A DNA stretch of 10,637 nt. Source: Methylophaga sp. GTDB lineage: Bacteria; Pseudomonadota; Gammaproteobacteria; Nitrosococcales; Methylophagaceae. The DNA is taken from NCBI GenBank assembly GCA_002733335.1, contig NVVK01000023.1, forward strand, positions 29,667 to 40,303, given 5' to 3'. The notes beneath the pieces are model-generated. The model had not been told where the DNA came from. It ran no database searches and saw nothing but the letters and a program-made list of their open reading frames with translations. Every line of letters begins with the position of its first letter. Within the stretch, counting starts at the first letter, position 1. The position numbers and the translations under genes were made by a program. Below are positions 7,201 through 10,637 of the stretch, one piece after another.

Positions 7201-9427
7201 CGATAACCAAATCCTGTTAGGCACGTCCAAAGACAGTGATTACTATCATTATGAATACAGCAAAACCGGTGCCTTCAAATGGGAATTTGGCAACGAAGGC
7301 CACTATGATGAAACTGTCCGCCATACTGAAATCACCGCCGGAGGCAACATCAACATCGATGCCGGCAATGGCACCATCATTGAATACAAACAAAACGGCA
7401 CATTAGAACAATCTATTAATACATTAAGCCAATTGCCAGAGCTTGCTTGGATGAAAGACATCCAAACCCAACACAATGACACTGTGCAATGGCAAGCCAT
7501 CATTGAAGAACATGATAAATGGCAAGAGCATGAATCAGGCATAGGGGGCCCTGGGGTCACCTTAATTGCCATTGCCGTTGCGATAGCCATGCCTACCTTT
7601 GGCGCAGACTTTTTAGGGTATACCGGCGAATTAACCGCAATAGAAGCCGCCCAAGTAGCCGTAATAGAAAGCCTTGCCAACCAAGCTACAGTGAGCCTCA
7701 TCACTAATGGCGGCGACATAAGCGCCGTATTTGAAGACTTACTCTCAAAAGAAGGCTTATTAAACCTAGCAACAGCGGGTGCCACCGCAGGCATCACCAA
7801 CAGCTTATATACCAAACTTGGGTTATCAACCGAAGCGATTAACCTCAATGACTCATTAGTGGCTAATGGTGCAGGTCTCACACTGGCAGAGAATCTGCAA
7901 CGCAATATTATCCGCGCCGCCGTACAAAGCAGTGTGAATACCGTAGCCTATGGTGGCGATTTTGAGAAAAATCTATTCAAAGCTGCCGCCAATGCCACCG
8001 TGAACACCTTAGCGGTACAACTCACCAAAGACATAGGTAATTTAGAATTAACCGATGGCAATATCAGCGAAGGCGGCCTCACTAAAATCCTCGCCCATGC
8101 GGCGGTGGGCTGTGCAGCGCAAAGCTTAACGGGAGGTAATTGCAGTGCAGGCGCATTAGGTGCCGCCACCGCAGAACTGTTAGCCCCACATTTAAGCAAC
8201 AGTAGCCTAAATAACGTAAGTTCAGAACTGAGCGTATTGCTCGCCACGGGCATTGCCGCCCTAGTGACAGGAGAAGACTTAGAACAAACAATTAACGCAG
8301 GGCTTCAAGTTGAACGGTTTAATCGACAGTTGCATGCGGGTGAAATTGCACTGGCTAAGAAAAATGCCAAATTATTACAGGCCGCAGCGGCTAAACGCGG
8401 AGAGGTTATCAGCATTTCCGAAGCCGAAGCACGCATTGAAAAACAGCTATTACGTTGGGTGGATGCTGATTCGAATGATGGGAAAGTAGATGAATTGGTT
8501 ATATCTATTATTGGGTTCAAAGGCGGAAATAGTGATTTCGATTGGGATTATAAAAACTATGCTAGCCTAAATCCCGAACAATATACTGATTCCAGTATTA
8601 ATAGTGAAAATATTCCCTACTATGCTAGTGAACTTCCCGTATCAGAATTTGGCTTAACGCCTGAGCAGATCAAAGAAAGAAACGATACACTAGCAGCAAA
8701 AGTAGCTAAAATAGGTGCTTTTGTTGTAGGAGTGGGTTCTGGGGCAGAAATAGGCATAGTGCTTGTACGCTCAGCATCGACACTTGCCGCTGCCGCAAAA
8801 GTTTCAATTGTCACGTGTTTAGCGAATATATATTTATGTGGCACGCAAGCCAGTATTGCTACGGGTGAGATTGCACTGGGTGATGCCATTGGCGCTGCCA
8901 GCGTACTTGGCACAGGGGCGGTTGCTACTGAAAAAGTGGGATCTAAACTTATTGATGAGTTGGTGGAGGCGGGGAGGAAGCTTAAAAATGATAATGCCTT
9001 TGATATCATTGATACTTTCCGTAATCACAAGCAAGGTATGAGTGAGCTAATTGATCATATTCCTGTGCAAGGTGATAAGGTTGGAACGGTTGCAGTGATT
9101 GATGTTAATGGTCAGCGCACTTTTGGGGTTAACTCTACAGCCTTAGTTAATGATGTGGATAAAAATTTGGCAAGATCATGGAGGGAGCGATTAGGTTTGA
9201 ATAAAGGAGATGCACAGGCATTATTTCATGCAGAAGCCCACTCCTTGATGCGCGCATATCAAAAATCAGATGGAAAATTACCAGCTAATGTGACTATGTA
9301 TTCAGACCGCCAAACCTGCAGTTTTTGTCAAAAGAATATTCCCGCTTTGATGAAAGAAATGAACATTGATAAACTTACAATATTTTTTAAAAATGGAGCT
9401 TCAATGATATTACGAGCGAATAATTAA
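1292..9427 (+). CDS. cdiA: CdiA-type contact-dependent inhibition exoprotein with C-terminal deaminase toxin
   Basis: This is a complete 2711-residue TpsA exoprotein that would form a filament on the cell surface and deliver its C-terminus into neighbouring bacteria. Residues 1-39 form an extended signal peptide: a basic start (NNRRSHKQ), a hydrophobic core (VYGLSFLLASQPL) and VSAQ before the likely cleavage. About 40-300 is the TPS secretion domain (haemagg_act type), with SLIINEV and N146-P-Y-G-I150, followed by C152 and C155 in SCNGCGF. About 300-1090 holds FHA-1-type beta-helix repeats. About 1090-1280 is a non-repetitive segment with a basic cluster at 1241-1249. About 1362-1512 is the conserved CdiA-family middle block (HPYLIETNP, RLGDGFYE, TGRRYL, LMDNA, HDIVWLVE). 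About 1520-2030 holds FHA-2-type repeats. About 2087-2330 is a DUF637-like pretoxin region, followed by FNRQLH at 2343-2348. About 2390-2580 has three hydrophobic stretches, perhaps the inner-membrane entry domain. About 2590-2711 is a deaminase toxin. No frameshift is seen. Architecture is near certain; exact domain edges are estimates from reading. Confidence 0.95.
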   Translation: MNNRRSHKQVAGTPHWTARLAVYGLSFLLASQPLMVSAQTIVAGTTVTTQTTAANGVPVINIATPSAKGVSHNQFQQYNIDQQGLVLNNAKAGTITQLGGAINANPHLRNSNAASLIINEVIAPNRSQLNGYSEVAGAAANVVIANPYGISCNGCGFINTPRATLTTGTINLHNGELTGFTVNGGQINIEGQGLNADNISQFDIISRAVTVNADIHAQKLTIVAGRNQIDYATLNATKLNSAASTTVDFALDSSVLGGMYANSIRLIGTEAGVGVRTLGNLATDSGDLTLSADGKISVNKSQSAHNLTLISANNEIELNDRVHSNNVIELQSQTTVSNNAAVTAGQNINVTATNLEQQGTIASGVTVQGQNYQITQVGDLTLNISNTITNKGKLLSGGYTNITTNTLNNQNTALIHSGQTLNINADQLHNQKDISSVDKLTVQLSDTLTNSGSIESSANLAIDVAILTNNQGTISAVGTADSHITATAALNNNQGTIAANAGTLSLSGQTISNDSGQLLHSGDGALRLISSGIISNRNGNLASNNTLAIVSGTNKDQAFDNTTGIVAANEIKIESGDVSNQGGTIEGNTLELMTNGDLHNGSDAQLNTGFISALSTNDDSLKLNVQGQFNNSTGTTQTNAQSATITANSLSNNGNLIHAGNGTFNINSTNTIDNTAGTILSNGTLNLAASELNNTAGEVRTDGGDLNLTLAGDLSNTSGLIEAGEALAISADNLSNVDGHIKSIGTQDASISTTGQLDNNLGFIESNADNLTLSGNNFSNVNGHITHGGTGALLLNVGASIDNSQGNIASAGDFSQVGFTQFINTNGALINARTVSLVGDTIDNSNSEIVAGDIYIGVETLNNTDGIISSQNYLSIGGITNLINTGGWLQSSDTLDLTVYADFTHEGNINALNYVGITADNIFIDTTSLEVDGDLNLTAWGDITNYASISSNQRLSINGGNLDNNGSINADLSVDLSLSNIVNNFEIGSYQNINIWAQLENYGGIAAGNDLEISGDIDNYGALFSGNDSRLYAYNLYNHEGANIFSWNNLTIADYDYYGSNTIIKSNSLINHAGTIEAFNGDILIKTRTLENKTDLPTITSTRQVTNSNLIYHPQIGGAIYTGSVGMTQAQGYPVLQASQPDALAIFETYGSNAAWNSFWTRGGSKRVKWFDVNVTRTRQQADLNITNPANLVAGNNLIIEADDITNQLSLIGAEGDIHMTGNNLSNVAFSLTDTITGNWRLGREKKRRAVPRSEPSQNNYYEQAGSINTSTVIGTINSTIQAGGSLTGDFTHRIDNQNIKQNTAGLTHTEQFGMGGGGFGTGLTAITPQGVATISGSTTPAVLNGNLAALTPVSLQTPTFTLPTGSGLFVVNTQPNHPYLIETNPTFLSNTNFTNNLTSTNHLFTGLGLQADQFTQRLGDGFYESRLLRDAIFAQTGRRYLTGQSNDQAQFKYLMDNAISARDSLNLVLGVALNAEQVARLTHDIVWLVEQNVQGHSVLVPRFYAATLNANDLNGQGALLVASTVELTGQGITNTGTIESDTNLQLTSNSDLLNRGTLKSGTNIELVARNNLFNTGGSIFAKGDIVLVASQGNIDIGRYTEQLTSTIDGRLQLTDTSTWVGDASTIQAGGTIDLHAGSDINIAGSTINADKSINANAGNNLNIQTVATTTDVHGQSANGRFSVDFKATTLDQLASQIQAGEDINLTAEEHIAIIGSTVTAAGDTNLNAGSDIQIAAAQQTSSYNYDSKSGGRTTKIEDRSTTHQQATIDAENININSGRDIAITGSDVNASNDINLQAHDNITLASVENSEYHYYFHKAKKDFGRKKSETLETEQIRNLASSLNAGNDVLINVTKTEEDAETNTVLSLNTQANDVHIIASDINAGNDIVIYAGDNLSAQTSTDYDYRFHEKTKTGLFGLTGSSESTTTKATRQQQANVKSEHDISLNAGNNIALISPTLDANNNIDIQADNQILLGTSKDSDYYHYEYSKTGAFKWEFGNEGHYDETVRHTEITAGGNINIDAGNGTIIEYKQNGTLEQSINTLSQLPELAWMKDIQTQHNDTVQWQAIIEEHDKWQEHESGIGGPGVTLIAIAVAIAMPTFGADFLGYTGELTAIEAAQVAVIESLANQATVSLITNGGDISAVFEDLLSKEGLLNLATAGATAGITNSLYTKLGLSTEAINLNDSLVANGAGLTLAENLQRNIIRAAVQSSVNTVAYGGDFEKNLFKAAANATVNTLAVQLTKDIGNLELTDGNISEGGLTKILAHAAVGCAAQSLTGGNCSAGALGAATAELLAPHLSNSSLNNVSSELSVLLATGIAALVTGEDLEQTINAGLQVERFNRQLHAGEIALAKKNAKLLQAAAAKRGEVISISEAEARIEKQLLRWVDADSNDGKVDELVISIIGFKGGNSDFDWDYKNYASLNPEQYTDSSINSENIPYYASELPVSEFGLTPEQIKERNDTLAAKVAKIGAFVVGVGSGAEIGIVLVRSASTLAAAAKVSIVTCLANIYLCGTQASIATGEIALGDAIGAASVLGTGAVATEKVGSKLIDELVEAGRKLKNDNAFDIIDTFRNHKQGMSELIDHIPVQGDKVGTVAVIDVNGQRTFGVNSTALVNDVDKNLARSWRERLGLNKGDAQALFHAEAHSLMRAYQKSDGKLPANVTMYSDRQTCSFCQKNIPALMKEMNIDKLTIFFKNGASMILRANN
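1409..2190 (+). other. TPS secretion domain of CdiA
   Basis: This part of cdiA encodes the N-terminal domain recognised by the POTRA domains of CdiB. It begins just after the predicted signal peptide (residue about 40). It contains the family's SLIINEV strand and an NPYGI motif (canonical form NPNGI) at residues 146-150, followed by two close cysteines (C152, C155) and then FINTPRATLTTG, where the helix begins. The C-terminal edge near residue 300 is approximate. The C-x-G-C pair could form a small disulfide loop after export; that is inference. Confidence 0.85.
2190..4560 (+). repeat. FHA-1-type beta-helix repeats within cdiA
   Basis: This tract encodes about 790 residues of degenerate repeats of roughly 20 residues built around patterns such as LNNNQGTI, LSNVDGHIKS and LNNTDGIISS. 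Each repeat is predicted to be one coil of a right-handed beta-helix forming the outward filament. The repeats are clear in protein but not in DNA, where they have diverged. After about base 3950 the units become rich in Asn, Asp, Tyr and Trp (AWGDITNY, NIWAQLENY, IADYDYYGSN) and fit the consensus less well. Confidence 0.85.
5376..5830 (+). other. Conserved CdiA-family middle domain
   Basis: This encodes residues about 1362-1512, a non-repetitive block that I recognise from enterobacterial CdiA/HecA proteins: LPTGSGLF, HPYLIETNP (H1378), RLGDGFYESRL, TGRRYL, FKYLMDNA, then HDIVWLVE and VLVPRFY. It separates the FHA-1 from the FHA-2 repeats. In E. coli CdiA the receptor-binding region lies in this middle part. 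Whether this block or the basic segment just upstream contacts the receptor here is inference. Confidence 0.75.
5850..7390 (+). repeat. FHA-2-type repeats within cdiA
   Basis: The repeats are of the form 'GSTVTAAGDTNLNAGSDI' and 'INLQAHDNITLASVEN', ending in short outward loops full of Tyr, His, Lys and Glu. Four such loops can be seen: SYNYDSKSGG near 6519, YHYYFHKAKKDFGRKK near 6729, YDYRFHEKTKTG near 7002 and YYHYEYSKTGAFKWEFG near 7242. In E. coli CdiA the FHA-2 region is known to stay in the periplasm until the receptor is bound and then to embed in the target outer membrane. That role is assigned here by family. Confidence 0.8.
7550..8480 (+). other. DUF637-like pretoxin region of CdiA
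   Basis: This encodes residues about 2087-2396. A hydrophobic stretch (VTLIAIAVAIAMP) leads into a segment of DUF637 hemagglutinin type: ANQATVSLITNGGDISAVF, then NLATAGATAGITNSLYTKLGL and AAVGCAAQSLTGGNCSAGALGAATAELLAP. It ends with LVTGEDLEQTINAG and FNRQLH (residues 2343-2348). This occupies the place where many CdiA proteins have the VENN motif, which is absent here. The point where conserved cdiA gives way to the variable toxin end is probably near residue 2390. Confidence 0.7.
9050..9427 (+). other. Deaminase toxin domain at the CdiA C-terminus (SCP1.201/DddA-like)
   Basis: This encodes residues about 2587-2711. Visible features are a beta-strand pair (TVAVIDVNGQRTFGVNS), then H2646-A-E2648 in LFHAEAHSLMRA, then T-C2676-S-F-C2679 and a final hydrophobic strand (KLTIFF). 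H, C and C are the zinc ligands and E the proton shuttle of the cytidine-deaminase fold. The order and spacing, including the strand VTMYSD before TCSFC, resemble SCP1.201-like toxins such as DddA, which has HVE and TCGFC. The likely activity is deamination of cytosine in nucleic acid of the target cell. Whether it acts on double-stranded DNA, single-stranded DNA or RNA cannot be read from sequence. All catalytic residues are present, so it is probably active. Confidence 0.8.
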
Positions 9428-9430
9428 ACT

Positions 9431-9874
9431 ATGTTTAACTTTAGTTGCCGGTTGATCACTACAGAACTTGTAAAGAACCCAGACTATCTGAAATACAAAA
9501 ACTATTTCTGTGAATATGTGCCAGAGGATTGGGGTAAAGGTACTCACGGAGGACTTTTTGAAGCATTTGAAGATAACATGAAATATTCATTGGTTATTAT
9601 TGAAAATTCTTTGTATGGAATAATGCTTAATTATAGTGTTTGGAATTTGAATGCAAATAGAGGTGACGGGAATTCTTTTTATTCGCTATCAGATGAAAGT
9701 TTGATTTATAAGATAGAGGATGTTGGTGATGATGGTTTTTATCCTGTTGGTTGCTTCATTAAGCCAATAAATGCATGGTCGGCGGTAGAAGATTTTTTCA
9801 ACAATCCTGCTCAAAAATCAGATCGTATTGAATGGATTGGTTCTGATGATATTCCATGGCCAGAAGATTGGTAG
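9431..9874 (+). CDS. cdiI: Probable CdiI immunity protein, Imm1-like
   Basis: This 147-residue acidic cytoplasmic protein would bind and neutralise the toxin end of the CdiA encoded just upstream. There is no signal peptide and no membrane segment. The ending FYPVGCFIKPINAW, a helix with VEDFF, then IEWIGSDDIPW, recalls Imm1 proteins, whose C-terminus carries a short helix containing Phe-Leu followed by a conserved Trp. Imm1 is the family repeatedly paired with SCP1.201-type deaminases, so toxin and immunity calls support each other. The ATG is only 3 bases after the cdiA stop and has no good Shine-Dalgarno (the nearest GAG is at 9414-9416, 14 bases away), so it is probably translated by coupling to cdiA. 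The gene is clearly AT-rich. The immunity role is secure from position; the Imm1 assignment is moderate. Confidence 0.8.
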   Translation: MFNFSCRLITTELVKNPDYLKYKNYFCEYVPEDWGKGTHGGLFEAFEDNMKYSLVIIENSLYGIMLNYSVWNLNANRGDGNSFYSLSDESLIYKIEDVGDDGFYPVGCFIKPINAWSAVEDFFNNPAQKSDRIEWIGSDDIPWPEDW

Positions 9875-9908
9875 GGACAGAGTTTTGGGGACACAATACG
9901 TCCAAAAC
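9874..9908 (+). repeat. GGGACA pair and imperfect hairpin after cdiI
   Basis: GGGACA at 9874-9879 overlaps the last base of the cdiI stop and recurs as GGGGACA at 9887-9893. Within this stretch GTTTT (9882-9886) and GGAC (9889-9892) can pair with GTCC (9900-9903) and AAAAC (9904-9908), giving a 9-bp stem with a GG bulge and a 7-base loop. There is no following T-run, so it is a poor intrinsic terminator. From memory, GGGGACA motifs of this kind flank IS200-like/RAYT transposase remnants in gammaproteobacteria. It may mark the junction at which the downstream fragment was joined. Confidence 0.45.
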
Positions 9909-9919
9909 AGGGCCAAGCC

Positions 9920-10298
9920 TTGAAAAACCAACAAAATCAAGAGGGTCGTCTTGAGGTTCCCCCAAACAGCTTAGATGATGTGGCTAGAACGACAAGCTCC
10001 AGTTTCACAAAGCTCTCCAGTGATGTAGAGCCCCAGACGAGTTTAATAAATCTGCTCAAGGGAAAACTAAAGATGGCTTACAGGCTCTGGTCGGTTGGAG
10101 AAGGCTGTGGGTTCTCGTGAGCAGGCAGATATTATTCGAGATGCTATTAAATTAGAGCGTACTGAGACATGGTTAATTCGCACTTTGCCTGATGGACGTA
10201 CCGAAGTAAAAGTATTAGACAGTGCAGGTAAAGCAAAAGATATTGACACTTCAACCATTTTATCCAATGTTAACTTAAGCCGAGGAGAACAATTATGA
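9920..10298 (+). pseudogene. Frame-broken remnant of a second toxin C-terminus
   Basis: No single frame covers this stretch. One frame is open from the cdiI stop to 10120 and contains LEVPPNSLDDVARTTSSSF. A second frame is open from 10071 to 10298 and reads EKAVGSREQADIIRDAI, then ERTETWLIRTLPDGRTEV and KVLDSAGKAKDID. Between them, the third frame at 10072-10095 reads DGLQALVG. Joining the three gives a smooth protein-like sequence, which suggests two small indels in a formerly single frame. The 3' part ends by overlapping the ATG of the PoNi-like gene, the position of a toxin end before its immunity gene. I infer a decayed toxin tail, perhaps of PoNe nuclease type. The family is not shown by the sequence itself, and no catalytic motif is left. 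Confidence 0.5.
10283..10287 (+). promoter_or_regulatory. Ribosome binding site of the PoNi-like gene
   Basis: AGGAG stands 7 bases before the ATG at 10295. It lies inside the last codons of the preceding remnant frame, whose TGA (10296-10298) overlaps the ATG as ATGA. A strong site of its own may let this gene be translated although the upstream frame is broken. Confidence 0.7.
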
Positions 10299-10637
10299 TT
10301 AGGGCTCATTGGGGGGCGCGCGTATATTGGGATAATCGAATTGAAAAAGGCTTGAAGTATTTATCAGAATCTTTATTTTTGATAAAGAAACCAAGTGGTA
10401 ATCCAGCCTATCGCCCCCAGTTTATTTTTGATATGGCTCTAGATTATTTACGCTTAATCCTCTGCAGTTACTCCAAAGGAGATACGATTAGTGAGCTCAG
10501 TCAACACTTTTCAGGTTTACTGGATGCATGGGAATTATCCAATAAACTAGCAGATGACCTGAATGCAGAATTAAAACCTGAGCAAGGTTGGGATCATCAA
10601 CACATGGGGACGGCACCGCAAGTGATTAGTGATTCCA
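10295..10637 (+). CDS. PoNi-like (DUF1910-type) immunity protein, 3' end outside window
   Basis: 114 codons are visible before the window ends. The protein begins MIRAHWGARVYWDNRIEKGL and is predicted helical. Its best signature is LDYLRLILCSYSKGD (Y59-S-K-G62), followed by ISELSQHFSGLLDAWEL. This matches the helix-YSxGx-helix pattern that I know from the N-terminal domain of PoNi proteins (DUF1910), the immunity partners of PoNe DNase toxins. Full PoNi proteins usually have a second, DUF1911 domain that would lie past the window edge. The start is supported by AGGAG and by the ATGA overlap with the upstream remnant. Its likely job is protection against a PoNe-type nuclease delivered by neighbours or formerly encoded here. 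The unrelated possibility is a helical hypothetical protein; I favour PoNi. Confidence 0.65.
   Translation, partial: MIRAHWGARVYWDNRIEKGLKYLSESLFLIKKPSGNPAYRPQFIFDMALDYLRLILCSYSKGDTISELSQHFSGLLDAWELSNKLADDLNAELKPEQGWDHQHMGTAPQVISDS

Noticed and set aside
7303..7905. A 200-codon open frame on the - strand
   Set aside because: It is antisense to the conserved FHA-2 and DUF637-like coding of cdiA, its product is low-complexity (Ala, Ser, Val, Pro, Met) and no family is recognisable. The other - strand frames inside cdiA have the same character.
8838..9041. A 67-codon + strand frame overlapping the cdiA entry domain
   Set aside because: It is an out-of-frame reading of a segment that codes clearly in the cdiA frame, and it has no ribosome binding site.
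9882..9908. Intrinsic terminator after cdiI
   Set aside because: The stem is AT-rich at its base, has a bulge and is not followed by a T-run.
9874..10070. Intact insertion sequence or transposase gene at the GGGACA element
   Set aside because: No transposase motifs are readable in any frame here; at most a short terminal remnant is present.
10095..10298. A free-standing small gene starting at the TTG at 10095
   Set aside because: There is no Shine-Dalgarno before the TTG, and the sequence begins in mid-domain style. It is better read as the tail of a broken longer gene.
10067..10309. An 80-codon - strand frame over the remnant
   Set aside because: It is antisense to the readable EKAVGSREQ...RGEQL frame and has no recognisable content.
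10311..10322. G6 followed by CGCGCG near the start of the PoNi-like gene as a phase-variation tract
   Set aside because: Six G residues are too short to argue for frequent slippage, and the frame is intact.

Overview
The window carries most of a contact-dependent growth inhibition (CDI) / two-partner secretion locus in the E. coli-type order cdiB-cdiA-cdiI, all on the + strand, followed by what looks like the relic of a second toxin-immunity module. The organism is most likely a gammaproteobacterium with moderate to low GC. This rests on the BAI gene order, the family features of both secretion proteins and the base composition. I cannot name a genus.

Bases 2-1282 are the C-terminal part of a TpsB/CdiB outer-membrane transporter, with the 5' end outside the window. 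Bases 1292-9427 are a complete 2711-residue TpsA/CdiA exoprotein. Its parts in order are: a long-n-region signal peptide, the TPS secretion domain with an NPYGI motif, FHA-1-type repeats, a basic and aromatic central segment, a conserved CdiA-family middle domain, FHA-2-type repeats, a DUF637-like pretoxin region ending in an FNRQLH motif, a hydrophobic segment that is probably the target-cell entry domain, and a C-terminal nucleic-acid deaminase toxin (HAE at 2646-2648, TCSFC with C2676 and C2679) resembling the SCP1.201/DddA group. Bases 9431-9874, three bases after the cdiA stop, encode a 147-residue acidic protein with an Imm1-like C-terminus, the presumed cognate immunity protein.

After cdiI comes a GGGACA-rich imperfect hairpin (9874-9908). 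Then follows a degenerate, frame-broken stretch (about 9920-10298) whose last 67 codons overlap, by ATGA, the start of another gene. That gene runs off the window and has the look of a PoNi (DUF1910-type) immunity protein. The arrangement fits an orphan toxin-immunity cassette left downstream of an active cdiA: the toxin is decayed and the immunity gene has been kept.

As a system, CdiB exports CdiA, CdiA displays its variable C-terminus to neighbouring cells, CdiI protects the producer, and the downstream PoNi-like gene may protect against a second, different toxin. Composition falls from 31 G+C in the 60 bases at 7981-8040 to 15 in the 60 at 9601-9660 (counted by hand), which fits a separately acquired toxin-immunity end. 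There are no RNA genes, CRISPR arrays or intact insertion sequences that I can support.
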